64,000 nucleotides of DNA, taken from Branchipolynoe longqiensis. Its lineage: Eukaryota; Annelida; Polychaeta; Phyllodocida; Polynoidae. Position 1 is the stretch's first letter; each line of letters opens with the position of its first letter. Location: assembly GCA_030323885.1 (NCBI GenBank), contig CM059200.1, positions 4,246,346 through 4,310,345 on the forward strand. The letters run 5' to 3'. The position numbers were made by a program, and so were the translations under genes. This document shows positions 1-11,272 of this stretch, in pieces. Below the pieces are notes generated by a model. That model saw only the letters and a program-made list of their open reading frames with translations, made no database searches and was not told where the DNA came from.

Positions 1-310
1 TATGTTCTCAAAGCTGCATAGTCCGATAAACACATCAAATTGTCAAAATCAAAACAATTATCAAGATTTGATTCTACATATCTAAGTTAGATACTGATGC
101 ACTTATTAAACATGTGTCACCATATAGAAAGGAATACTGAAGCAATCTAATAGAACCTACTACTGCAGAAGCCTGCGGTGTCAGAGGTTTGGCGTGCTTG
201 CCAACATTAATTGTCCATGTTTGGAACTTCAAATATCTCAAAAGTTAGTCGTTTAAAATAAAAGTTACTTCAAACTAAAGTAAGGTAAATTATAACGATC
301 AACCTAATAT
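1..310. other. AT-rich non-coding DNA
   Basis: I see no gene, repeat unit or RNA-like motif here. The sequence is AT-rich and unique within the window. Confidence 0.4.
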
Positions 311-420
311 ATTTTTCTCAGAAAATGACAGAAACTCAAAACCATCAGACTACAGGTCCAGCAACTCAGACCCCTGCTACAATCCAATTAGAACCTGAAG
401 GACCTGTCTGCATGAACTAG
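311..420 (+). other. 31-codon ORF behind a splice-acceptor-like tract
   Basis: A pyrimidine-rich tract ending in CAG (about 307-321) is followed at once by ATG at 325 and 31 codons to TAG at 418-420. The peptide is rich in Thr, Gln and Pro and starts MTETQNH. This could be a short coding exon of a host gene, since an acceptor followed by an open frame is what one would look like. A frame this short also occurs often by chance. I recognise no family and see no partner exon. Confidence 0.15.
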
Positions 421-440
421 GTGAACTTCTTCCTTGGACC

Positions 441-482
441 TCGGGGATCGCGGATCGGGGATCGGGGATCGCAGATCGCGGA
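441..482. repeat. short GGGATCGC/GATCGCGG tandem tract
   Basis: About six imperfect copies of a 7-8-bp motif around GATCG (GGGATCGC, GGATCGGG) run head to tail. It is a simple GC-rich microsatellite. From here to 772 I see nothing else recognisable. Confidence 0.6.
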
Positions 483-772
483 CATTGACAAGCGCATATG
501 CTATGACTATGACAATCTAATCAGCCTATCGTCAAATTCTTATAATTCAGGGATGAAAGTGGTCTCTGGCAAAAATCACAGAAACCAAGCCAAGCCATAA
601 CAAATCCAAGGAGAGAACACGTCCGATCGATCAAAATGCTCTGGTCGAAGTGTCTATAATGAAACTGGGTCGCATCTCGTTATGTAGAAAAACTGCTAAA
701 CCAACTATAGTGTCAGCTAGAACTGGAAATCTGGAGAGAGAAAAAAGCCGGCGGTTAACGAAACGGTTTAAC

Positions 773-916
773 CAGCGGCGGGTCACCACCATCGGCCCGA
801 CGTTGGCTCGATGGTGGCCCAAATGTGAAAAAAGGATTGAAACCCAGCGGCGGGTCACCACCGTCGGCCCGACATTGGCTCGACGGTGGCCCAAATGTGC
901 AAAATGATTGAAACCC
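773..916. repeat. two tandem copies of a 72-bp GC-rich unit
   Basis: Two head-to-tail copies start at 773 and 845, and a third copy begins at about 914. Each contains an imperfect inverted pair, CACCATCGGCCCGACG against GATGGTGG, so the unit could fold. Open frames on both strands here are by-products of the repeat. Confidence 0.7.
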
Positions 917-1027
917 AGCGTGTATTTCTGAACCTCGGCGGCAGTCGGGTAAACAAAACCTGATGAGATATCACGCAGCAGGCTTCAAACTAGCCAATGC
1001 GCCCCCTCTCGGGAAGAAGACGTTCGC

Positions 1028-1036
1028 TATATAAGG
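1028..1036 (+). promoter_or_regulatory. TATA-box-like motif at DIRS copy 1 left end
   Basis: TATATAAGG lies upstream of the gag-like region. The same motif occurs, in element orientation, in the terminal region of DIRS copy 3 (about 16,267-16,275 and 18,385-18,393). A conserved position in two copies supports a core promoter, but no transcript evidence is available. Confidence 0.4.
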
Positions 1037-1507
1037 TGACATCGCCACCGATTTTGGTCATTACAATCGAAGGAGCCTGGAGAGACTGACTGACTTAAAT
1101 TGAACGGGAACAGCAGAGCGATGCCGTCGACAAGGAAGAATCTGAGAGCAACCGGCAATGCCTCGCCTAAATCTCTGACAACAGGCTTGGCTGCTAAGAA
1201 ACCACATGGATGGCTGAAATCTAACGTTGTCACAGCAGCATCGGGGAGTGGAAATATGCATGGGGGCAGACAACAGAAACGTCGTTCCCCGGAGTCCGTA
1301 AACAATGATGAAGGAGGAGACAACGCCTAGGCTGGCCCGAGTGAAACCGACGTCTTACACGTGTCATAGAAGGTCTACAACAAAAAATGATGCAGATGGT
1401 GGATGGTTTCAACACACGTATTGATGGCATCAAGATAAGGAGCCAGAGGAGCTGGGAGTCGCGTTCTAGGACACTGAAAACACTAAAGGCAACGTCACGC
1501 AGAGACA

Positions 1508-2472
1508 GTGGTTGGAACGTATCACCGACGTTCAGCCAGGAGCCCATGCCATGGATCAGTTACACCACGTGGCTCACCTCATCGACGGGAGCCGCACTGG
1601 GACGACAAACATCAGGGAGACTATTTAGCAGGCGAATACGGCTATAGGAGGACGAGAGGGTTCTCCCCACATAGGCATGTTAGGACCAGCGTCAGCTGGG
1701 ACGGGTATGACCGACAACACTATGGGAGAGCGGCCTATGACGGACCCATGGATGTCGATACTAGGGAGAATGACAGGACGGAGGCAGTCAACAACCTCCT
1801 TGAAGCAGCGGGATCGGCAATATCCCTCAAGAAAGGTAATAACATCTTGGCCCCACATAAATATGTTATAAGAGGAAATAAGAACGAGAATGGGCAGAAT
1901 ACTTTGCTGCCATATACCATATGACAAAGGACAAGAAGTTGACTAGTGCCTGAGTCGATAACCTTAGAGAGCACATGCACCAGCTCGTGAGCATGGCATG
2001 CACGTGGAACTGGTATATGTGCAGGCAGTGGTCTGAGACTGTGTTTACCATGATCGCCGATGGCAGGCTGCCGGCGGGCTGGTCAGATAAGTATGCAATC
2101 AAGGACATGCAAACAGATGTGTGTGCGATCGGAACTCGCCTTGAGAAGACGAAGCAACCCGTGAAGGTTGTCGTGCCAGCCGCTAAGAAAAATGACAACG
2201 TACAGATACCTGCGGCTCATGGCAAGAGCAAATCAGCGGAGTACATCAGGGCAGAGTACAACAAGGATACGGACGGAAAGCCCGGTAATGAATGGAATTG
2301 GGGCGACTGTGCTTTCGCTGCATCCTATGGGCTACAGCCGGCCTGGAGGTACCACCTGTGCTTGTGGTGCGCACAAAAGTACAGGAGGGCTAATGGGCAC
2401 CCTGAGAAAGTGTGTCTGAACAAGAAGCGCTTCAACTATCGAGGTAATAAAGACATGAAGCAGGATTTTTAG
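1508..2472 (+). pseudogene. DIRS-like gag ORF, broken
   Basis: The frame from 1508 to 1924 (basic and Asp-rich) and the frame from 1975 to 2472 together make a Gag-like protein. The second part matches the minus-strand ORF ending at 22,375: both share the core MACTWxWYxCRQWSETVF, the stretch YAIKD, and a C-terminal Cys/His segment (WCAQK, then a later Cys) that could bind zinc. Between the two frames a TGA stop stands where copy 3 has Trp. The likely role is nucleocapsid-like RNA binding; this is inferred from position and the Cys/His segment, not from a named domain. It is too broken to make a full protein. Confidence 0.7.
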
Positions 2473-2591
2473 GGGATGACCTGGTTGATGAAAGTGAGGC
2501 GACACAAACCAAAGTCGCTGTACATATCGCAGATGTTGGGCTATTCAGCTCTCCCCCGGGTAACCCTGGGGCCCGGAAAAGGCGTTTCAGT

Positions 2592-4380
2592 GTGAGCAGT
2601 ATGGAGCGGGGTTGTTTACATCAACCGAAACCAATATCTGGCCGTGTTTTCAGCATAGAAGGTCAGAACCTGGTTAAACATGATAATGGGCAGCATGTCG
2701 GTACCGAAACACAAGGTGGCGCCACCAGTGCGATAACAACGGACATAACGGTCTTACCAAGGTCTGTGGCAGGGCGTCTGTGCGACCAGTTACCGCCTGA
2801 AGGAATTCCTGATATAAGATGGAGGAAGTTCATCTTTGAGTCGAATCCCCCTGGTGTCAGCAAGCAAGGACCCTGTGATAGGCCCTGATGTCGAAAACAG
2901 CGAGTTGAGGAGGATGGAAGGAGTGATGGGCTTAGAGGGGTAGATGCGGATCAAAGTTCCCATACCCAGTGTGCTGTTACCCTCAAGCCTATGGGAGGTA
3001 GCCCAGTGGCGGTAGGTGCTGCAATGAGTGGTTGTGACTATGACATATAAGGGGCCCGATCAGCTGATCGGGGTGGTTCCGCTTACTGTGCGATGGGTGG
3101 CATTGATGCTCGTGTGGTGTGGGAGAAGCTGGTGATATTAGTGAAGTAGTGACTCCTGATATTTCTGAACTTGGTGGCATATACGATGTTGCTGGTGCTA
3201 TAACTCCTCTTCCTCAGGACACTGACAGTGAATCTGATGATCAAGAGTTCTCAGGCCCGGCTGGGGAAGCACATGGCGGTGATGGCGGACAGGGTCAGGC
3301 GGCACTTGATGTTGGTAGCAATACAACCTTGACTGGTAGCACTGCCCGGAATTGTCCTCTCGATGACCATGTGTCAGACATTAACACGGGCTTCATGACA
3401 TCAGAGAGCCATGATGTCGATGACATAGAGGAGATCGACGAGGCACTTCATGAAGCTGAGATTACTGACTATAACCTGCCACCGGATCCCCTCACATATA
3501 GGCCGACCCTTGATGCTATTTGGCCTTATGCTGAGCGCGAGCACTGGGAAGGTCATCGGGACTACATGAAGATCTATGACATCGTGAGGGCATCTGCTCC
3601 CCCAACTATCTTGGTGTAAGGGTGCGTGTCCCATCAGGCCTTAAAATAGGGGCTTGGAAGCGGCTGCTGAATGAATATCATGACAAGCAACTCGTCGATT
3701 TCCTCGAGTTTGGATGGCTGGCGGACTATACATCAGATCGACCACCGGTGTCAGCCACGGAAAATCACCAGAACGATGCCCATAGCATGAGCTCTATCAG
3801 GGACTATGTGCAGAGAGAGCTATAGCACGATGCTTGGACCATTCTCCGCACCGCCCGTCAGCCCTTGGACGCAAATCAGTCCCCTCATGACAAGACCAAA
3901 GCATGGGACTGATGAGGGATGAGTGACAGCGTCAACGCAGGGATAGTAAGGCGCAATACCTAGGTGTCCCGGCTTCCTACACACTGCCTGGTATCATTGA
4001 CCTTGATGATGAGGTCACCATAGCGGGCAGGTGATCGCTTATATGGTGTGCAGACCTTGCCAGGGCCTATCGTCAGCTTAGGACATGTCCCCTCTCCACA
4101 CCGCTACTTGGCATTAAGATTGATGGGAGTATATACGTGGACATAGCTCCCACATTTGGCTGCAGGACGCCGTCATTAGCATGTGCACATACTACAAACG
4201 TGGTGGTCTATCTGATGAGGTCAAGGGGCCACCACACTCTCTGCTACCTCAACAACTTTGTCAGAGTGGCTGCCACAGCACAGGCTGCTGGTAGGGCTTA
4301 TAATGATATCTTTGGAATCATGTCGGAGCTTGGGCTTGAACTTGCGAGACAGAAGTGTGTCCCACCATCGAGATATCGAG
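2592..4380 (+). pseudogene. DIRS-like pol (reverse transcriptase) pseudogene
   Basis: The N-terminal part (2592-2888) contains RKFIFESNPPG, matching KFIYRPDPPG in copy 3. An acidic linker and the palm approach follow in the frame 3119-3619, then 3622-3825. RT blocks in 4000-4370 include DLARAYRQL (motif A, Asp kept), FGCRTPS and motif C as YLNNF. There is a frameshift near 3,610, a stop near 3,824, and a short deletion near 3,910 that removes the block equivalent to RRVIVDLSYP. Motif C has lost both catalytic Asp residues, so even a repaired frame would be inactive. RNase H and recombinase regions are absent. Confidence 0.85.
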
Positions 4381-4626
4381 AATACTCGCAGCCCTCCGGG
4401 AGACACCATACAGAGGAAAACACCTGGTCCCCGACGGTCTCAAGCTCGACGTGGCCTGGTGTGAGAGTCGGGTCACACTCTTCTTCACGACTGAGACTGG
4501 GTAGGAGTCGAATGACGAAGTGGATCCCCCCACGAGGCGGACCCAGGTTCTTGCTCCGCTGACGTAGTTGAGTACTGCGGAAGGGGACCTTAGGTCGTCG
4601 CTCAGTGAAGCGATCAAGGACATCAC
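4381..4626 (-). pseudogene. tyrosine recombinase N-terminal fragment (DIRS copy 2)
   Basis: The frame contains SPSAVLNYVSGAR followed by FDSYPVSVVK. This matches SPGAIMNYISGAR and FDSYAVSLAK in the recombinases at 17.1-17.6 and 19.2-19.7 kb. Only the N-terminal core-binding part is left. The catalytic Arg, His-x-x-Arg and Tyr are missing because the sequence switches to the opposite-strand DIRS copy 1. Without comparison to copy 3 this fragment would not be recognisable. Confidence 0.7.
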
Positions 4627-4815
4627 GTCAGCCTGCCCGGGCCGTCGAGGGTCGTAGTGGTGTCGTGAGGCGTGTCAGAGGTACCGGTCGACCTGGCACC
4701 CCTTGTTTTTCCACGTCCCTGTGGCGAGTCCAGCGGTGAAGAGGGCCATGACCTTCCTGTGTTGTGGTCCTGGGGTACCTGGGAACAGAGAGGCAAGTTA
4801 GTCGATCTTCCCAGG

Positions 4816-6782
4816 CTATATTGCATTTTCCGCGATGTTGTTGGTGTGTCGTACGCGGACGCGGTATATGCCGAGGTCGCGGCACATTTCTTCCGCCTTC
4901 CTCTCGGCAGTTCGGTCGGATGGACCTTGGCTGAGGGTGTCGGCGAGGGAGATGTCCTTCCCTGGTTTATGGATGATCTGGATCTCACAGGCGTTTATTG
5001 CGGCGAACCTCCATATTTCGTGTGCGCATGCACAGAGGACGGGGTCCTTTCTGGCGCCGGATGAAAGGACTGCTTGTGATGCCTGGTTGTCCGTGTTCAC
5101 CGTGATGATGTGTCCTTTTGGATCGTTGGGGGAGAGTGTGTGTAGGTCGAGGACGAGGTTGAGGGCTTCCAGATGGGTTATATCATGTCCTGCGGCCAGG
5201 TACTCGATGGGGTATTCTTCTGTGAGTATCCTGTACTTGAATATGCCCCACCCCCGAGTAGGGAGGAGTCGCACTCGATCGTCCATTGGATGGCCGGTGC
5301 CGGTTGGAGGAGGACGATGCCGTTGGCTGACTCCGCGTAGTTGGTGAACCACACCAAGTCCCTGAGGAGCTCTTGTGTGACTTTGTGTTTTCCGGTGTGC
5401 AGAGCAGGGCGGAGGGCCAACAGGATCCGGTTCATGAAGCACCTCACTGGGGCCACGCACCGTGCGACATATTGCAGTCTCCCTACAATCCTTTGTAGGT
5501 GCTTCCTGGAGATCTTGGTGCCTGGCTGGACCTTGGCGCATTCGGCGACTATCTCGGCGAGCTTCTCCTTGGGGATGGTGACTGTCATCTGTGTTGTGCA
5601 GACCTCGTACCCAAGCCTCTCGAGCAGGTGGGTGGGCGGGTTGCACTTGGCTGGCGAGAGCTCGAGACCGAGGTCCTTGGCTATGCTGATGATGTCCGTG
5701 TATGCTTCTAGGGCTGCCTGTTTTGTGGCAGCTACCCCGACAAAGTCTTCGAGGTAGCACAGGGCGAAGTGTCCGCGGCGTCGAAGGAGGTAGACGACGG
5801 TGTTCGTCGTTTGGGCACAGGCCATTGATGATGTGCGGCAGCCGAACGCCGGTGCCACGTCAAAGTATACCTCCTTGTCGACAGTGATGCCCATCAGTGG
5901 GACCGATAGAGGGCATGCACTGAGTTGTCGGTACGCCCTGGCCAGGTCTGCGGACCATATGTAGCAGCCCTGGCCGAGGGCTGTAACTTCGGCGGCCATG
6001 TCCATGATGCCCGGCAGGGTATAGGTGGTGGGCCTCCCTTGGAAGTATCCCTTCTGAATGCCGGCGTTCACACTCGCTCCTTTTGGGAAACTGAGGTCCA
6101 CGATGACCCGCCTTTCGTCCGTGTCCTTCTTGGGGCGGGTCATCATGGAGCTTGTCTGTGCCCATGTCGTGAAGCGGGGCGTGGCGAATGGGCTGAGGAG
6201 CGCGCCATGCTTTATCTCTTTCTGGACATATTTCCTGATCCACTGTAGGTGGTCAGGATCTTCTGCATGGTTGTCGGTGGACAGCACCGGGGGTTGGTCA
6301 GCCGTGTAGGCGGCCGGCCAGCCAAACTCGAGGAAGTCAACGAGGTCTTGGTCATGGTAATCGGTGAGGAGCGCGCCCCAGAGGGGGATTTTTAGTGCAG
6401 ACGGGACGGGTATCCGCGCTGCCACGTGGTTGGGGAGGCCCGTCTTCTTGACCTGCTGGTAGATGGCCATGTAGTGCTTGTTGGCCCAAGCGTCCGGGAC
6501 GGCTGACGGCCATATGCGCAGGAGGGTGTGGCAGTATGTGAGCGGTGTGTGCGGCGGGTCGTATGGTGGTGCGGCTTGCAGGGCTGGGTCATCGGTGGCG
6601 TCGTCCACGTCGTCCGCTGTTCCCGACCGTGAGTCTGTGAGGAGCAGGGCATCTGCTAGTTCGTTGTTGTGCTCTCGGGTGCGTGTGGGCATGGCGGGGG
6701 TTGGCTGGGTGGGGCCTACTCGCGCCACCCCCACCTTCCCCCCTTCCCCTTCGCGTCTCGGGGTGGGGGTGGCGTTCTGCAT
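4816..6782 (-). pseudogene. DIRS-like RT/RNase H polyprotein, one frameshift
   Basis: A 534-residue frame (6782-5178) covers RT: DERRVIVDLSFP (about residues 222-233), SADLARAYRQL (277-287, motif A Asp), FGCRTSS (313-319) and motif C as YLEDF (343-347), with Glu for the first Asp. It ends just after CDSSLLGGG, the start of the RNase H-like part. The rest (HLEAL, VNTDNQASQ, HKPGKDISLADTLSQ) continues in another frame (to 4816) after a single-base shift near 5,190-5,215. This is the best preserved RT in the window. It begins at the ATG at 6782, but homology to copy 3 suggests the ancestral pol started upstream, beyond the inserted repeat. Confidence 0.85.
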
Positions 6783-7250
6783 GCGGTGCCCGGCGGCCTT
6801 AAGTTGGTCGGCGGGTGTTGTCTCTCCGCGGGGGTGTCGAGTCTGTGTGTCGGCGAGGCAGGCCGGGTGCGGAGCAGTGGAAGTGTTGATGGTGTAGATT
6901 CGCTTTGTTGTGTCCGGTGCGGCATGGGGGGGGGTGCGTGGGTTGATGCGTTAGTGGCTGCGGCGGCCGGTGTGTTCGTCGCGCAGGCTTCAGGTGTCTC
7001 ATTGGGGGCAGGGGTGGTTGTCTCATGGTGGCGGGGCAATGTTGTTTTTGCCGTTGTGTGTGAATGCCGTCCTTCTGATGTGATGTGCCTCCCATCCCGG
7101 GGTTGCGCGGCGTGTGGCAGTGGAGGTTGGTGTGTCGGGGTCGGGTGGTGTTGTTTCAGCCGTTGTGTGTGGTGTTCGTCTTTCAGATGTGCTGCCTTGT
7201 GATGTGTGGCCCGTCAGTTCTTGCTGGTTGGGATGGCCGGCCGTGTTGTT

Positions 7251-7792
7251 TTGGTCGTAATGCGAAGCATTGCGCTTGATGCGAGGAGAGGAAGAGACCC
7301 TCCCTCGCCTCCCCGGTCGTCGCGCAGCATTCTCACCTCGCGCGATGCCCGCCTCTCAGCTTTCTTCCTCCCCCCTCCCCCCGCCTTGCTTTCGCACCTC
7401 ACCTGTCACCGCCCTCCTGCCCGCCCTTATAAGGCCGCCCGCCGGCCTCCCTCAGTCATTCGCCTTCGAGCCATCCTCCACCCTCTGCCCTTTTTCCTCC
7501 ACCCACACACCCAACTGTCTCTTCCTCTCCTCTCTTCTCTTTCAGCTGGTGGAGGGCTCCTCGGCCCCCCCCTTCACCAGAACTCTTTTACCTCTGACAT
7601 TGCTCCTTATGAGCCCCTGTTGTATTTATCCTTGTTTCTGCTCCTCAGGCACCTTACTTGCCTCTGTCCTTACTTTCCTTTGTTTTCCACTGTTGCTATG
7701 TACCATGTTTAACCCCTCTGTTGCCAGAGGCGCCTCAATAAATGCCTCTTTTTCCCACCCCCGCCTTGCTTTCTTCCTTTTCGCACATCAGC
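7251..7792 (+). repeat. GC-rich LTR-like dispersed repeat, copy 1
   Basis: This 542-bp block matches 50,679-51,300 (opposite strand) from end to end. Both start TTGGTCGTAATGCGAAGC and end near CGCRCATCAGC. Inside are CCTTATAAGGCCGCC (TATA-like, about 7427) and AATAAA (7737-7742), spaced as in an LTR. It sits antisense within the DIRS copy 2 pol start. I call it a probable solo LTR or terminal repeat. I could not find a clean target duplication, so a non-autonomous unit with its own promoter remains possible. Confidence 0.55.
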
Positions 7793-9619
7793 CATTCCTT
7801 GCGCCTTAGTAAGCTGTATATCTGAGAGGTTATCGCCTTTTCCTGTTTTGGGTTGTTCGATTTGTGCCTCGGAGGTGTTCGATTGTTTGTCATGTCCCGT
7901 AATGGTTTCTTTGCTTTTTTCGGCTCGGTTGGAGCCGTTTACCGAAAATCCTGTTTCTCGCCATTGACCTGGTTGTCGCTCCTGGGTCTTTTGTCGAGTT
8001 GGCACTTCTTATTATTGCAATCGACTTCCTTGTGATTATTTGCATGGTGGTACTTGTTCGCGCACCACCCACAGACATGGGGAGAACTTGTCACTGCCAC
8101 TACCATGGGACGCGTGAACCCGCAGTCCTGACCCGAGTTCCAGCGGTGGCACGGTCATCCATCAACGTCACGGTTAAATTCTGGGCGTTTGTACGGCTGG
8201 TATGTGAGGTTCGTGGCTGCTGAGGTGTCGCTTCTGTAGTTGTTTTCATCGTTGTTGTGGGTATGTGGTGATTTGCGGCGTCTGTGTGAGGCGGCGGGCT
8301 TCTGGGTGTCCTGGTTCCTGCTTCCGATGAGGCAGGCGTCCCGTTGAGTATCCTTGATGGCGATTGGGTCCGCCCATCCTTTTGGAAGCCTCTTGTCTTC
8401 AATCATGTCGAAGACTCTTTCGCACCAGGCCAGGCATGTTTTCTAGTTCCATTCCGCCGCCATTTCTACAAGGTGCTCGGTGTGCTTGGCCATGGGGTCT
8501 GCCCACGATCGCGGCACTGAGGTGTCCTTCATCATACGATATAATGCAAAAATATATTCATACCATGTGCTTTCACCTCACACGACGCTCCCTTTACGGT
8601 CTTCCCTTATGACAAACTTGTGAGGGAGAAGGGGTTTCCTACCTCTTCTCCTTCTTCCGTACAGGCCGTTGTTGTCTAGGATATCTTCTATGGCGGCTCG
8701 GTGGCGCGAGTCGTCCTCGTCGGAAGATGGCGGGGAGCGCCTGTCCCTGATTCGGCATGTCCTGTGTCGGCGCTTGTCGTCCTTGTTGGCTCCTCTGCCG
8801 TCGTCCCGGTGCCTGCTGGATGGTCTCCATGACCTACGGTCCTCCTCATACGATTCACGGGAGTTACTTCTGCGTCTTCTATTTTTTGCTGGTCTCTGTC
8901 GATCGGTGCGTGAGGTGTAAGTGGATGTGGCGGTCGACTCTCTGCTGGACGACCGTCTTCATTTGCAGTTGCTCATCTCGATGGCGGCCATGCGTTCCAG
9001 TACCGTCCGGTTCATCTCTGCTTTTTGTGCGAGGCTGTCTGCCAAGGATTGTCGCAGTATGGTGTTTTGGCTGTCCGTGTCCGTAGGGACGACCGCGGGG
9101 GTGTCTGCGGTGGCGTGCCGGTCCTGGGGTGCGGGTGGTCTGACTACGGCGGTCTTGGGATGACCATGCTGGTGAGCTGCTGGGGCAGTGTCTGCGACAT
9201 CTGCGGCGTCTGCTATACTCCGGGCATGCGTGTTGGCGGTCTGCGTAGGTGCAGAGGCGGTGCGGCGGTGTCGGTTGGTAGCGCAGGGCATCTTGTTGAG
9301 TCGGCATGGTGTCTGATGTGGCCTGGTGAACGAGCCGTACGGCTGTGGAGGCGTGGTGTCGTGAAGAGGCGAGAAAGCTGGTTGTTGTCGTCGGTACGGC
9401 GTCTGGAGTCGATGTGGAGGTTAGGTGTCTGGGTGTGTTTATATCTATCCGGAGCGGCGAGCTCTCGCGAGGGGAGGGTGAGATCGCGTGAGACGAGAGT
9501 GGGTCTCGGGGACCCGGCAGGGGTTTCGTGGGTTTCGAGTTCGAATCCAGGTGGTGCCACCGTCCCCTTAGTCCCCCGTTCGCGCGCAAATTACCCATGT
9601 TGCCGAACAACATGCACAA
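7793..9619 (-). pseudogene. DIRS-like gag ORF and start of pol (copy 2), broken
   Basis: Pieces in several frames align with the gag of copies 1 and 3. The N-terminal part (9291-8959) has a coiled-coil-like end, LADSLAQKAEMNRTVLERM. Next comes PHKFVIRED (about 8590), then MIEDKRLPKGWADPIAIKD (8406 on), and a Cys/His end with CGWCANKYHH (about 8060-7990). The frame 8005-7793 then looks like the polar N-terminus of pol, cut by the inserted repeat. At least three frame changes are needed. The presumed role is nucleocapsid-like; no named domain is visible. Confidence 0.6.
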
Positions 9620-9679
9620 TTAAATATATTGCAGTAAATACAGAGTTTATCATCTTCTCAAAAATATCCAGCATTGGAC

Positions 9680-9840
9680 GAACTATGTAGGCTCAGCCAT
9701 CCTGTCCCGTCACGAGAGAGGCTTATGTAGACTCAGTCTTTTCGTATTTCAATGTTAGATGAAATATGTAGGCTCAGCTACCCTCCTAGTGCCAACTTTG
9801 GGTATTCTGTGGCTATTGCAGGCTCAGTCTACATAAAGAC
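9680..9840. repeat. degenerate 40-50-bp repeats around TATGTAGGCTCAG
   Basis: The motif TATGTAGGCTCAGC or close variants occurs at about 9,685, 9,725, 9,767 and 9,824. The spacing is uneven and the units are diverged. There is no coding signal. Confidence 0.5.
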
Positions 9841-10039
9841 CAACTTGGTGTGTCAGGGCCCCTTCTGCCAAGAACAACAGACATTTATGGAAAACGGGCA
9901 CAGGTTGCCCTTTGGTAGAGTGAGCCACATAAAAATAGTGACATACCGCGGAGTCAGTCGTTCCGATAAAAAGGCATCGAGTCACTCGTTGACCATTTAT
10001 GCGTAGAGTCAGAAAGCCGTATGACCGTGGGTTGGGTGA

Positions 10040-11272
10040 GCCAAGCCAAATTTCATTCAGGCCCTGGGGCTCTGGATGAAACCTCATTTGGAGGCTTTGT
10101 ACTTGGATTTGGATGTATTGGAGGATACGCAGGCCCCAGAACATCCCCCATGGTTGTTGAGGAAGCCATCAGTCATCCTCCGACTCACGGAACTGAGGAA
10201 GTCTGGGACACATCCACTTGAGTATCAAGACTGTATGCAGAGATTCAAGTCCAATTTGAAGACCACTTCTCCATGTATATTGATGGTTCCAAAGACCTAA
10301 GCCGTGCATCTGGTGCGGGAGTTTGCCATGGCAAGAAATTTGGCATTCACATGCCTGATCAGAGCTCGATTTTTAAGGCGGAAGCCCAAGCATAACTCCT
10401 TCTCGCGTTGGAAGTCATTGAAATATCCAACTACACTAAATATGTAATATACAGCGATTCCTTTTCCTGCCTGCAAGCTGTTGCTGGGCTAAAAACGGAC
10501 AACCCTTTCATGGCAAAGGTCATTTACAAAATGAACCAGCTAGCAAGAGATGGATATGACATCCACTTGTGTTGGGTGCCTGGCCATGCCGGCATCCAGG
10601 GAAACGAACGAGCTGATCGGGCTGTGAAGGAGGCTCTGAACTATGATGTTGAGCCGTGTCTGATACCCCACTCTGATCTGAAACCACTAATAGCCACCCA
10701 CATCAAATCCAAATGCAACATGAGTGGGATGAAAACATTAATAAACTTAAAGAAATTGAGCCATCTGTGGGAAAACCACCACATTCTCATGTGGGGGGGT
10801 CGGCTGGACCAAGTGGTCCTTAGCCGCTGCCGTATTGGCCACTCGTGGCTAACACATGTTTTCCTGCTCAAGGGGGACCCTCCCCCTGAATGTATTGGAT
10901 GTCAATCCCCACTGACAGTCAAGCACATTTGACTAAACTTTGTTGATTTTATGGCACTGCACCAACAATTTTACACTGCAAACAGCATGCATGACCTTTT
11001 TACTAAAGTTAAACAAGAAGACATTTTAGCTTTTTTGATGGCAGCTGGTCTGTACCACCTCATATAGTTCATTAAAACAATTTGATTAATTAATTTGTTC
11101 ATCTATTTAATTTAATTATATGATTTAGCTTTTAAAAATTCATAACTGATTGCATGCTTTTATATTATATGTAAAGGCAATGGTTGAATAAAAACAAACA
11201 ATTCTCTCCGTGAATATGGCCTATGCTGCCGACATGGCGTAAAGAAACCACCAATCAATCAATCAATCAATC
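10040..11272 (+). mobile_element. 5'-truncated I/Nimb-like non-LTR retrotransposon
   Basis: Only the RNase H end and 3' tail remain. The element ends in a run of AATC units (about 11,253-11,272), the kind of short tandem 3' end typical of I/Jockey-group non-LTR elements (family knowledge). 5' truncation is the usual result of target-primed reverse transcription. Another remnant of similar type is at 13.3-14.6 kb. Confidence 0.8.
10076..11070 (+). pseudogene. RNase H domain and C-terminal Cys motif of non-LTR pol
   Basis: RNase HI motifs read in order: IDGSKD (about 10,280), KAEAQA (about 10,380), IYSDSF (about 10,450) and WVPGHAGIQGNERADRA (about 10,577). These carry the expected D-E-D-D acidic residues. 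A C-terminal segment follows, GRLDQVVLSRCRIGHSWLTH, then the Cys motif CIGCQSPLTVKH. A TAA at 10,393-10,395 breaks the frame inside RNase H and a frameshift near 10,280 separates the upstream part. The open stretch 10,408-10,932 is therefore only a fragment, not an independent gene. Confidence 0.85.

Larger units (their letters stand above)
1000..4380 (+). mobile_element. DIRS-like retrotransposon, decayed copy 1
   Basis: Gag-like and pol-like pieces in order on the plus strand match the minus-strand DIRS-like elements at 4.4-9.6 kb and 16-23 kb. The left end carries a TATATAAGG tract and a segment (about 1047-1102) that recurs at 11,273-11,331. The RT is lost beyond about 4,380, where a copy on the other strand begins, so the recombinase end is missing. 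DIRS-group elements use a tyrosine recombinase rather than an integrase (family knowledge). The left boundary is approximate. Confidence 0.8.
4381..9620 (-). mobile_element. DIRS-like retrotransposon, decayed copy 2
   Basis: Reading on the minus strand: gag-like pieces (9619 to about 7980), the start of pol, an inserted LTR-like repeat (7251-7792), the pol body (6782 to 4816) and the first part of a tyrosine recombinase (4626 to about 4400). The order gag, RT/RNase H, recombinase is that of DIRS-group elements. It is more GC-rich and clearly diverged from copies 1 and 3, so it is a separate family or an older lineage. The 3' end is cut at the junction with copy 1. Confidence 0.8.

Noticed and set aside
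6669..7809. GC-rich plus-strand frames of 168-179 codons
   Set aside because: They overlap the minus-strand DIRS pol and the LTR-like repeat, have biased composition, and match no domain.
8879..9619. 246-residue minus-strand protein as a complete gene
   Set aside because: Most of it is low-complexity Arg/His/Thr/Pro. A coiled-coil gag-like segment lies in a different frame of the same DNA, so this frame is likely a shadow or a shifted piece.
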